Positions 38,001 through 50,351 of a stretch of DNA of 64,000 bases are shown here, in pieces. The DNA comes from Odiellus spinosus (lineage: Eukaryota > Arthropoda > Arachnida > Opiliones > Phalangiidae). The translations under genes were made by a program, and so were the position numbers. The DNA lies in contig CAWUCO010000167.1 in the NCBI GenBank assembly GCA_963920705.1, forward strand, positions 992,001 to 1,056,000, written 5' to 3'. The notes under the pieces are model-generated. The model did no database searches. It was not told the DNA's origin and was given only the letters and a program-made list of their open reading frames with translations. Each line of letters begins with the position of its first letter. Within the stretch, counting starts at the first letter, position 1.

Positions 38001-40402
38001 TCGAAAGAGCAATTAATGGACAGTCTAAATAATAAGAGTTTTCAAAAATCCGTTGAAAAACAAGAAAAATATGGCCAATTCAAGAAATCGTACAATTTCA
38101 AAAAAGTCAAATTTCAGATTTTAAATATTCGCTTTTTGATATTAGATGTTTTTTGAATTGACCATATTTTCCATTTTTTTCAACGGATTTTCCAAAACTC
38201 TTGTTTTTTAGATAGTCCAATATTTGCTCTTTCGATTAGTGTTGATTTTGTCTAAATCGCTTAAAAATCAAATGTTTTGTGTCCATTTGAATCCAATAAT
38301 CTTGGATTTTTAAGCGTTTTTGCTTAATTTTAACCAATTTTATATTTGTCACGTTTTGGCAATTTAGACAAAACCAAAGTCATTCGAAAGAGCAATTAAT
38401 GGACAGTCTAAATAATAAGAGTTTTCAAAAATCCGTTTAAAAACAAGAAAAATATGGCCAATTCAAGAAATCATACAATATCAAAATAGTCAAATTTCAG
38501 ATTTTAAAAATTAGCTTTTTGATATTAGATGTTTTTTGAATTGACCATATTTTCCATGTTTTTAAACGGATTTTCCAAATTTCTTGTTTTTTAGATAGTC
38601 CAATATTTGCTCTTTCGATTAGTGTTGATTTTGTCTAAATCGCTTAAAAATCAAATGTTTTGTGTCCATTTGAATCCAATAATCTTGGATTTTTAAGCGT
38701 TTTTGCTTAATTTTAACCAATTTTATATTTGTCACGTTTTGGCAATTTAGGCAAAACCAAAGTCATTCGAAAGAGCAATTAATGGACAGTCTAAATAATA
38801 AGAGTTTTCAAAAATCCGTTTAAAAACAAGAAAAATATGGCCAATTCAAGAAATCATACAATATCAAAATAGTCAAATTTCAGATTTTAAAAATTAGCTT
38901 TTTGATATTAGATGTTTTTTGAATTGACCATATTTTCCATGTTTTTAAACGGATTTTCCAAATTTCTTGTTTTTTAGATAGTCCAATATTTGCTCTTTCG
39001 ATAGGTGTGGATTTTGTCTAAATCGCTTAAAAATCAAATGTTTTGTGTACATTTGAATCCAATAATCTTGGATTTTTAAGCGTTTTTGCTTAATTTTAAC
39101 CAATTTTATATTTGTCACGTTTTGGCAATTTAGACAAAACCAAAGTCATTCGAAAGAGCAATTAATGGACAGTCTAAATAATAAGAGTTTTCAAAAATCC
39201 GTTGAAAAACAAGAAAAATATGGCCAATTCAAGAAATCGTACAATTTCAAAAAAGTCAAATTTCAGATTTTAAATATTCGCTTTTTGATATTAGATGTTT
39301 TTTGAATTGACCATATTTTCCATTTTTTTCAACGGATTTTCCAAAACTCTTGTTTTTTAGATAGTCCAATATTTGCTCTTTCGATTAGTGTTGATTTTGT
39401 CTAAATCGCTTAAAAATCAAATGTTTTGTGTCCATTTGAATCCAATAATCTTGGATTTTTAAGCGTTTTTGCTTAATTTTAACCAATTTTATATTTGTCA
39501 CGTTTTGGCAATTTAGACAAAACCAAAGTCATTCGAAAGAGCAATTAATGGACAGTCTAAATAATAAGAGTTTTCAAAAATCCGTTTAAAAACAAGAAAA
39601 ATATGGCCAATTCAAGAAATCATACAATATCAAAATAGTCAAATTTCAGATTTTAAAAATTAGCTTTTTGATATTAGATGTTTTTTGAATTGACCATATT
39701 TTCCATGTTTTTAAACGGATTTTCCAAATTTCTTGTTTTTTAGATAGTCCAATATTTGCTCTTTCGATTAGTGTTGATTTTGTCTAAATCGCTTAAAAAT
39801 CAAATGTTTTGTGTCCATTTGAATCCAATAATCTTGGATTTTTAAGCGTTTTTGCTTAATTTTAACCAATTTTATATTTGTCACGTTTTGGCAATTTAGG
39901 CAAAACCAAAGTCATTCGAAAGAGCAATTAATGGACAGTCTAAATAATAAGAGTTTTCAAAAATCCGTTTAAAAACAAGAAAAATATGGCCAATTCAAGA
40001 AATCATACAATATCAAAATAGTCAAATTTCAGATTTTAAAAATTAGCTTTTTGATATTAGATGTTTTTTGAATTGACCATATTTTCCATGTTTTTAAACG
40101 GATTTTCCAAATTTCTTGTTTTTTAGATAGTCCAATATTTGCTCTTTCGATAGGTGTGGATTTTGTCTAAATCGCTTAAAAATCAAATGTTTTGTGTACA
40201 TTTGAATCCAATAATCTTGGATTTTTAAGCGTTTTTGCTTAATTTTAACCAATTTTATATTTGTCACGTTTTGGCAATTTAGACAAAACCAAAGTCATTC
40301 GAAAGAGCATTAATGAACAGACTAAATAATAAGAGTTTTCAAAAATCCGTTGAAAAACAAGAAAAATATGGCCAATTCAAGAAATCATACAATATCAAAA
40401 TA
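35042..40402. repeat. HOR hexamer W-Z-E-F1-F2-E (2298 bp), two copies plus F1-F2
   Basis: W starts at 35042 and 37340, Z at about 35425 and 37723, and E at about 35808, 36957, 38106 and 39255. E is preceded by AAATCGTACAATTTC and has TTTTCCATTTTTTTCAACGG. F1 and F2 follow an arm 2 with CCGTTTAAAAAC and have TTTTTAAACGG with CCAAATTTCTTG. F1 has TCGATTAGTG, and F2 follows TTTAGGCAAAACC and has AGGTGTGG. The sequence reads WZEFFE-WZEFFE-FF. An 1149-bp E-F1-F2 trimer is thus embedded in the hexamer. W and Z connect this block to the previous module. Confidence 0.86.
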
Positions 40403-43400
40403 GTCAAATTTCAGATTTTAAAAATTCGCTTTTTGATATTAGATGTTTTTTGAATTGACCATATTTTCCATGTTTTTCCACGGATTTTCAAAAACTCTTG
40501 TTTTTTAGATAGACCAATATTTGCTCTTTCGAGTGGTGTTAATTTTGTCTAAATCGCTTAAAAGCCAAATGTTTTGTGTCCATTTGAATCTAATAATCTT
40601 GGATTTTTAAGCGTTTTTGCTTAATTTTAACCAATTTTATATTTGTCACGTTTTGGCAATTTAGACAAAACCAAAGTCATTCGAAAGAGCAATTAATGGA
40701 CAGTCAAAATAATAAGAGTTTTCAAAAATCCGTTTAAAAACAAGAAAAATATGGCCAATTCAAGAAATCATACAATATCAAAATAGTCAAATTTCAGATT
40801 TTAAAAATTAGCTTTTTGATATTAGATGTTTTTTGAATTGACCATATTTTCCATGTTTTTAAACGGATTTTCCAAAACTCTTGTTTTTTAGATAGTCCAA
40901 TATTTGCTCTTTCGATAGGTGTGGATTTTGTCTAAATCGCTTAAAAATCAAATGTTTTGTGTACATTTGAATCCAATAATCTTGGATTTTTAAGCGTTTT
41001 TGCTTAATTTTAACCAATTTTATATTTGTCACGTTTTGGCAATTTAGACAAAACCAAAGTCATTCGAAAGAGCATTAATGAACAGACTAAATAATAAGAG
41101 TTTTCAAAAATCCGTTGAAAAACAAGAAAAATATGGCCAATTCAAGAAATCATACAATATCAAAATAGTCAAATTTCAGATTTTAAAAATTCGTTTTTTG
41201 ATATTAGATGTTTTTTGAATTGACCATATTTTCCATGTTTTTCCACGGATTTTCAAAAACTCTTGTTTTTTAGATAGACCAATATTTGCTCTTTCGAGTG
41301 GTGTTAATTTTGTCTAAATCGCTTAAAAGCCAAATGTTTTGTGTCCATTTGAATCTAATTATCTTGAATTTTTAAGCGTTTTTGCTTAATTTTAACCAAT
41401 TTTATATTTGTCACGTTTTGGCAATTTAGACAAAACCAAAGTCATTCGAAAGAGCAATTAATGGACAGTCTAAATAATAAGAGTTTTCAAAAATCCATTG
41501 AAAACCAAGAAAAATATGGCCAATTCAAGAAATCATACAATATCAAAATAGTCAAATTTCAGATTTTAAAAATTAGCTTTTTGATATTAGATGTTTTTTG
41601 AATTGACCATATTTTCCATGTTTTTAAACGGATTTTCCAAATTTCTTGTTTTTTAGATAGTCCAATATTTGCTCTTTCGATTAGTGTTGATTTTGTCTAA
41701 ATCGCTTAAAAATCAAATGTTTTGTGTCCATTTGAATCCAATAATCTTGGATTTTTAAGCGTTTTTGCTTAATTTTAACCAATTTTATATTTGTCACGTT
41801 TTGGCAATTTAGGCAAAACCAAAGTCATTCGAAAGAGCAATTAATGGACAGTCTAAATAATAAGAGTTTTCAAAAATCCGTTTAAAAACAAGAAAAATAT
41901 GGCCAATTCAAGAAATCATACAATATCAAAATAGTCAAATTTCAGATTTTAAAAATTAGCTTTTTGATATTAGATGTTTTTTGAATTGACCATATTTTCC
42001 ATGTTTTTAAACGGATTTTCCAAATTTCTTGTTTTTTAGATAGTCCAATATTTGCTCTTTCGATAGGTGTGGATTTTGTCTAAATCGCTTAAAAATCAAA
42101 TGTTTTGTGTACATTTGAATCCAATAATCTTGGATTTTTAAGCGTTTTTGCTTAATTTTAACCAATTTTATATTTGTCACGTTTTGGCAATTTAGACAAA
42201 ACCAAAGTCATTCGAAAGAGCATTAATGAACAGACTAAATAATAAGAGTTTTCAAAAATCCGTTGAAAAACAAGAAAAATATGGCCAATTCAAGAAATCA
42301 TACAATATCAAAATAGTCAAATTTCAGATTTTAAAAATTCGCTTTTTGATATTAGATGTTTTTTGAATTGACCATATTTTCCATGTTTTTCCACGGATTT
42401 TCAAAAACTCTTGTTTTTTAGATAGACCAATATTTGCTCTTTCGAGTGGTGTTAATTTTGTCTAAATCGCTTAAAAGCCAAATGTTTTGTGTCCATTTGA
42501 ATCTAATAATCTTGGATTTTTAAGCGTTTTTGCTTAATTTTAACCAATTTTATATTTGTCACGTTTTGGCAATTTAGACAAAACCAAAGTCATTCGAAAG
42601 AGCAATTAATGGACAGTCAAAATAATAAGAGTTTTCAAAAATCCGTTTAAAAACAAGAAAAATATGGCCAATTCAAGAAATCATACAATATCAAAATAGT
42701 CAAATTTCAGATTTTAAAAATTAGCTTTTTGATATTAGATGTTTTTTGAATTGACCATATTTTCCATGTTTTTAAACGGATTTTCCAAAACTCTTGTTTT
42801 TTAGATAGTCCAATATTTGCTCTTTCGATAGGTGTGGATTTTGTCTAAATCGCTTAAAAATCAAATGTTTTGTGTACATTTGAATCCAATAATCTTGGAT
42901 TTTTAAGCGTTTTTGCTTAATTTTAACCAATTTTATATTTGTCACGTTTTGGCAATTTAGACAAAACCAAAGTCATTCGAAAGAGCATTAATGAACAGAC
43001 TAAATAATAAGAGTTTTCAAAAATCCGTTGAAAAACAAGAAAAATATGGCCAATTCAAGAAATCATACAATATCAAAATAGTCAAATTTCAGATTTTAAA
43101 AATTCGTTTTTTGATATTAGATGTTTTTTGAATTGACCATATTTTCCATGTTTTTCCACGGATTTTCAAAAACTCTTGTTTTTTAGATAGACCAATATTT
43201 GCTCTTTCGAGTGGTGTTAATTTTGTCTAAATCGCTTAAAAGCCAAATGTTTTGTGTCCATTTGAATCTAATTATCTTGAATTTTTAAGCGTTTTTGCTT
43301 AATTTTAACCAATTTTATATTTGTCACGTTTTGGCAATTTAGACAAAACCAAAGTCATTCGAAAGAGCAATTAATGGACAGTCTAAATAATAAGAGTTTT

Positions 43401-43464
43401 CAAAAATCCATTGAAAACCAAGAAAAATATGGCCAATTCAAGAAATCATACAATATCAAAATAG
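40403..43464. repeat. HOR pentamer (~1913 bp), 1.6 copies
   Basis: Copies start at 40403 and 42316. Marks are the GCTTAAAAGCCAAATG spacer variant at about 40558, 41323, 42471 and 43235, and CAATTATCTTGAA-type changes (CTAATTATCTTGAA) near 41355 and 43268. Others are the CATTGAAAACC arm 2 near 41499 and 43409, and CGTTTTTTGATATTAG near 41191 and 43104. The third and fourth units of copy 1 include F1/F2-like monomers from the neighbouring hexamer. The second copy stops where a TTTTTCCTAAACTC monomer follows. Confidence 0.85.
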
Positions 43465-46400
43465 TCAAATTTCAGATTTTAAAAATTCGCTTTTTGATAT
43501 TAAATGTTTTTTGAATTGACCATGTTTTCCATGTTTTACAACGGATTTTTCCTAAACTCTTGTTTTTTAGATAGTCCAATATTTGTTCTTTCGATAGGTG
43601 TTGATTTTGTCTAAATCGCTTAAAAATCAAATGTTTTGTGTCCATTTGAATCCAATAATCTTGGATTTTTAAGCGTTTTTGCTTAATTTTAACCAATTTT
43701 ATATTTGTCACGTTTTGGCAATTTAGACAAAACCAAAGTCATTCGAAAGAGCAATTAATGGACAGTCTAAATAATAAGAGTTTTCAAAAATCCGTTGAAA
43801 AACAAGAAAAATATGGCCAATTCAAGAAATCATACAATATCAAAATAGTCAAATTTCAGATTTTAAAAATTCGCTTTTTGATATAAAATGTTTTTTGAAT
43901 TGACCATATTTTCCATGTTTTTCCACGGATTTTCAAAAACTCTTGTTTTTTAGATAGACCAATATTTGCTCTTTCGAGTGGTGTTAATTTTGTCTAAATC
44001 GCTTAAAAATCAAATGTTTTGTGTCCATTTGAATACAATAATCTTGGATTTTTAAGCGTTTTTGCTTAATTTTAACCAATTTTATATTTGTCACGTTTTG
44101 GCAATTTAGACAAAACCAAAGTCATTCGAAAGAGCAATTAATGGACAGTCTAAATAATAAGAGTTTTCAAAAATCCGCTGAAAAACAAGAAAAATATGGC
44201 CAATTCAAGAAATCATACAATATCAAAATAGTCAAATTTCAGATTTTAAAAATTCGCTTTTTGATATTAGATGTTTTTTGAATTGACCATATTTTCCATG
44301 TTTTTCAACGGATTTTCCAAAACTCTTGTTTTTTAGATAGTCCAATATTTGTTCTTCCGATAGGTGTTGATTTTGTCTAAATCGCTTAAAAATCAAATGT
44401 TTTGTGTCCAATTGAATCCAATAATCTTGGATTTTTAAGCGTTTTTGCTTAATTTTAACCAATTTTATATTTGCCACGTTTTGGCAATTTAGACAAAACC
44501 AAAGTCATTCTAAAGAGCAATTAATGGACAGTCTAAATAATAAGTTTTCAAAAATCCGTTGAAAAACAAGAAAAATATGGCCAATTCAAGAAATCATACA
44601 GTATCAAAATAGTCAAATTTCAGATTTTAAAATTCGCTTTTTGATATTAGATGTTTTTTGAATTGACCATATTTTCCTTGTTTTTTAAGGGATTTTCCAA
44701 AACTCTTGTTTTTTAGATAGACCAATATTTGCTCTTTCGAGTGGTGTTAATTTTGTCTAAATCGCTTAAAAATCAAATGTTTTGTGTCCATTTGGATCCA
44801 ATAATCTTTGATTTTTAAGCGTTTTTGCTTAATTTTAACCAATTTTATATTTGTCACGTTTTGGCAATTTAGACAAAACCAAAGTCATTCGAAAGAGCAA
44901 TTAATGGACAGTCAAAATAATAAGAATTTTCAAAAATCCGTTGAAAAACAAGAAAAATATGGCCAATTCATGAAATCATACAATATCAAAATAGTCAAAT
45001 TTCAGATTTTAAAAATTCGCTTTTTGATATAAAATGTTTTTTGAATTGACCATATTTTCCATGTTTTTCCACGGATTTTCAAAAACTCTTGTTTTTTAGA
45101 TAGACCAATATTTGCTCTTTCGAGTGGTGTTAATTTTGTCTAAATCGCTTAAAAATCAAATGTTTTGTGTCCATTTGAATCTAATAATCTTGGATTTTTA
45201 AGCGTTTTTGCTTAATTTTAACCAATTTTATATTTGTCACGTTTTGGCAATTTAGACAAAACCAAAGTCATTCGAAAGAGCAATTAATGGACAGTCTAAA
45301 TAATAAGAGTTTTCAAAAATCCGTTGAAAAACAAGAAAAATATGGCCAATTCAAGAAATCATACAATATCAAAATAGTCAAATTTCTGATTTTAAAAATT
45401 CGCTTTTTGATATTAGATGTTTTTTGAATTGACCATATTTTCCATGTTTTTCAACGGATTTTCCAAAACTCTTGTTTTTTAGATAGTCCAATATTTGTTT
45501 TTCCTATAGGTGTTGATTTTGTCTAAATCGCTTAAAAATCAAATGTTTTGTGTCCATTTCAATCCAATAATCTTGGATTTTTAAGCGTTTTTGCTTAATT
45601 TTAACCAATTTTATATTTGTCACGTTTTGGCAATTTAGACAAAACCAAAGTCATTCGAAAGAGCAATTAATGGACAGTCTAAATAATAAGAGTTTTCAAA
45701 AATCCGTTGAAAAACAAGAAAAATATGGCCAATTCAAGAAATCATACAATATCAAAATAGTCAAATTTCAGATTTTAAAAATTCGCTTTTTGATATTAAA
45801 TGTTTTTTGAATTGACCATGTTTTCCATGTTTTACAACGGATTTTTCCAAAACTCTTGTTTTTTAGATAGTCCTATATTTGTTCTTTCGATAGGTGTTGA
45901 ATTTGTCTAAATCGCTTAAAAATCAAATGTTTTGTGTCCAATTGAATCCAATAATCTTGGATTTATAAGCGTTTTTGCTTAATTTTAACCAATTTTATAT
46001 TTGTCACGTTTTGGCAATTTAGACAAAACCAAAGTCATTCGAAAGAGCAATTAATGGACAGTCTAAATAATAAGAGTTTTCAAAAATCCGTTGAAAAACA
46101 AGAAAAATATGGCCAATTCAAGAAATCATACAATATCAAAATAGTCAAATTTCAGATTTTAAAAATTCGCTTTTTGATATTAGATGTTTTTTGAATTGAC
46201 CATATTTTCCATGTTTTTCAACGGATTTTCCAAAACTCTTGTTTTTTAGATAGTCCAATATTTGTTCTTTCGATAGGTGTTGATTTTGTCTAAATCGCTT
46301 AAAAATCAAATGTTTTGTGTCCAATTGAATCCAATAATCTTGGATTTTTAAGCGTTTTTGTTTAATTTTAACCAATTTTATATTTGCCACGTTTTGGCAA

Positions 46401-49400
46401 TTTAGACAAAACCAAAGTCATTCGAAAGAGCAATTAATGGACAGTCTAAATAATAAGAGTTTTCAAAAATCCGTTGAAAAACAAGAAAAATATGGCCAAT
46501 TCAAGAAATCATACAATATAAAAATAGTAAAATTTCAGATTTTAAAAATTAGCTTTTTGATATTAGATGTTTTTTGAATTGACCATATTTTCCATGTTTT
46601 TCAACGGATTTTCCAAAACTCTTGTTTTTTAGATAGTCCAATATTTGCTCTTTCGAGTGGTGTTAATTTTGTCTAAATCGCTTAAAAGCCAAATGTTTTG
46701 TGTCCATTTGAATCTAATAATCTTGAATTTTTAAGCGTTTTTGCTTAATTTTAACCAATTTTATATTTGTCACGTTTTGGCAATTTAGACAAAACCAAAG
46801 TCATTCGAAAGAGCAATTAATGGACAGTCAAAATAATAAGAGTTTTCAAAAATCTGTTGAAAAACAAGAAAAATATGGCCAATTCAAGAAATCATACAAT
46901 ATCAAAATAGTCAAATTTCAGATTTTAAAAATTCGCTTTTTGATATTAAATGTTTTTTGAATTGACCATGTTTTCCATGTTTTACAACGGATTTTCCAAA
47001 ACTCTTGTTTTTTAGATAGTCCAATATTTGTTCTTTCGATAGGTGTTGATTTTGTCTAAATCGCTTAAAAATCAAATGTTTTGTGTCCATTTTAATCCAA
47101 AAACTTGGATTTTTAAGCGTTTTTCCTTAATTTTAACCAATTTTATATTTGTCACGTTTTGGCAATTTAGACAAAACCAAAGTCATTCTAAAGAGCAAAT
47201 AATGGACAGTCTAAATAATAAGTTTTAGAAAATCCGTTGAAAAACAAGAAAAATATGGCCAATTCAAGAAATCATACAATATCAAAATAGTCAAATTTCA
47301 GATTTTAAAAATTAGCTTTTTGATATTAGATGTTTTTTGAATTGACCATATTTTCCATGTTTTTAAACGGATTTTCCAAAACTCTTGTTTTTTAGATAGT
47401 CCAATATTTGCTCTTTCGATAGGTGTGGATTTTGTCTAAATCGCTTAAAAATCAAATGTTTTGTGTACATTTGAATCCAATAATCTTGGATTTTTAAGCG
47501 TTTTTGCTTAATTTTAACCAATTTTATATTTGTCACGTTTTGGCAATTTAGACAAAACCAAAGTCATTCGAAAGAGCATTAATGAACAGACTAAATAATA
47601 AGAGTTTTCAAAAATCCGTTGAAAAACAAGAAAAATATGGCCAATTCAAGAAATCATACAATATCAAAATAGTCAAATTTCAGATTTTAAAAATTCGCTT
47701 TTTGATATTAGATGTTTTTTGAATTGACCATATTTTCCATGTTTTTCCACGGATTTTCAAAAACTCTTGTTTTTTAGATAGACCAATATTTGCTCTTTCG
47801 AGTGGTGTTAATTTTGTCTAAATCGCTTAAAAGCCAAATGTTTTGTGTCCATTTGAATCTAATAATCTTGAATTTTTAAGCGTTTTTGCTTAATTTTAAC
47901 CAATTTTATATTTGTCACGTTTTGGCAATTTAGACAAAACCAAAGTCATTCGAAAGAGCAATTAATGGACAGTCTAAATAATAAGAGTTTTCAAAAATCC
48001 GTTGAAAAACAAGAAAAATATGGCCAATTCAAGAAATCATACAATATCAAAATAGTCAAATTTCAGATTTTAAAAATTCGCTTTTTGATATTAAATGTTT
48101 TTTGAATTGACCATATTTTCCATGTTTTTCAACGGATTTTCCAAAACTCTTGTTTTTTAGATAGTCCAATATTTGTTCTTTCGATAGGTGTTGATTTTGT
48201 CTAAATTGCTTAAAAATCAAATGTTTTGTGTCCAATTCAATCCAATAATCTTGGATTTTTAAGCGTTTTTGCTTAATTTTAACCAATTTTATATTTGTCA
48301 CGTTTTGGCAATTTAGACAAAACCAAAGTCTTTCGAAAGAGCAGTTAATGAACAGTCTAAATAATAAGAGTTTTCAAAAATCCGTTGAAAAACAAGAAAA
48401 ATATGGCCAATTCAAGAAATCATACAATATCAAAATAGTCAAATTTCAGATTTTAAAAATTCGCTTTTTGATATTAAATGTTTTTTGAATTGACCATGTT
48501 TTCCATGTTTTACAACGGATTTTTCCTAAACTCTTGTTTTTTAGATAGTCCAATATTTGTTCTTTCGATAGGTGTTGATTTTGTCTAAATCGCTTAAAAA
48601 TCAAATGTTTTGTGTCCATTTGGATCCAATAATCTTTGATTTTTAAGCGTTTTTGCTTAATTTTAACCAATTTTATATTTGTCACGTTTTGGCAATTTAG
48701 ACAAAACCAAAGTCATTCGAAAGAGCAATTAATGGACAGTCTAAATAATAAGAGTTTTCAAAAATCCGTTGAAAAACAAGAAAAATATGGCCAATTCAAG
48801 AAATCATACAATATCAAAATAGTCAAATTTCAGATTTTAAAAATTCGCTTTTTGATATTAAATGTTTTTTGAATTGACCATGTTTTCCATGTTTTACAAC
48901 GGATTTTTCCAAAACTCTTGTTTTTTAGATAGTCCTATATTTGTTCTTTCGATAGGTGTTGAATTTGTCTAAATCGCTTAAAAATCAAATGTTTTGTGTC
49001 CAATTGAATCCAATAATCTTGGATTTATAAGCGTTTTTGCTTAATTTTAACCAATTTTATATTTGTCACGTTTTGGCAATTTAGACAAAACCAAAGTCAT
49101 TCGAAAGAGCAATTAATGGACAGTCTAAATAATAAGAGTTTTCAAAAATCCGTTGAAAAACAAGAAAAATATGGCCAATTCAAGAAATCATACAATATCA
49201 AAATAGTCAAATTTCAGATTTTAAAAATTCGCTTTTTGATATTAGATGTTTTTTGAATTGACCGTATTTTCCATGTTTTTCAACGGATTTTCCAAAACTC
49301 TTGTTTTTTAGATAGTCCGATATTTGTTCTTTCGATAGGTGTTGATTTTGTCTAAATCGCTTAAAAATCAAATGTTTTGTGTCCAATTGAATCCAATAAT

Positions 49401-50351
49401 CTTGGATTTTTAAGCGTTTTTGCTTAATTTTAACCAATTTTATATTTGCCACGTTTTGGCAATTTAGACAAAACCAAAGTCATTCGAAAGAGCAATTAAT
49501 GGACAGTCTAAATAATAAGAGTTTTCAAAAATCCGTTGAAAAACAAGAAAAATATGGCCAATTCAAGAAATCATACAATATAAAAATAGTAAAATTTCAG
49601 ATTTTAAAAATTAGCTTTTTGATATTAGATGTTTTTTGAATTGGTCATATTTTCCATGTTTTTCAACGGATTTTCCAAAACTCTTGTTTTTTTGATAGTC
49701 CAATATTTGTTCTTTCGATAGGTGTTGATTTTGTCTAAATCGCTTAAAAATCAAATGTTTTGTGTCCATTTCAATCCAATAATCTTGGATTTTTAAGCGT
49801 TTTTGCTTAATTTTAACCAATTTTATATTTGTCACGTTTTGGCAATTTAGACAAAACCAAAGTCATTCGAAAGAGCAATTAATGGACAGTCTAAATAATA
49901 AGTTTTCAAAAATCCGTTGAAAAACAAGAAAAATATGGCCAATTCAAGAAATCATACAATATCAAAATAGTTAAATTTCAGATTTTAAAAATTCGCTTTT
50001 TGATATTAAATGTTTTTTGAATTGACCATATTTTCCATGTTTTACAACGGATTTTCCAAAACTCTTGTTTTTTTTGATAGTCCAATATTTGTTCTTTCGA
50101 TAGGTGTTGATTTTGTCTAAATCGCTTAAAAATCAAATGTTTTGTGTCCATTTGAATCCAATAATCTTGGATTTTTAAGCGTTTTTGCTTAATTTTAACC
50201 AATTTTATAATTGTCACGTTTTTGAAATTTAGACAAAACCAAAGTCATTCTAAAGAGCAATTAATGGACAGTCTAAATAATAAGTTTTCAAAAATCCGTT
50301 GAAAAACAAGAAAAATATGGCCAATTCAAGAAATCATACAGTATCAAAATA
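43465..50351. repeat. Irregular satellite stretch with 3062-bp-offset duplication
   Basis: Eighteen monomers with no simple local period. The segment of about 45761-46600 recurs at 48823-49660, offset 3062 bp. It shares GTCCTATATTTG, TTGAATTTGTC, GGATTTATAAGCG, TATTTGCCACG and ATATAAAAATAGTAAAATTT. Another pair shares ATTTTTCCTAAACTC, near 43546 and 48520 (13 monomers apart). TTTGGATCCAATAATCTTTG first appears here near 44791 and 48618 and becomes common at the right end. Changes per monomer are more numerous here than in the ordered HOR blocks. Confidence 0.82.

Noticed and set aside
48636-48872. Plus-strand open frames of 60-99 codons in arm 2
   Set aside because: They depend on variants such as the GGATCC spacer that happen to open the frame upstream. 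They are the inverted counterpart of the minus-strand frame and vary in length between copies, so they are not genes.
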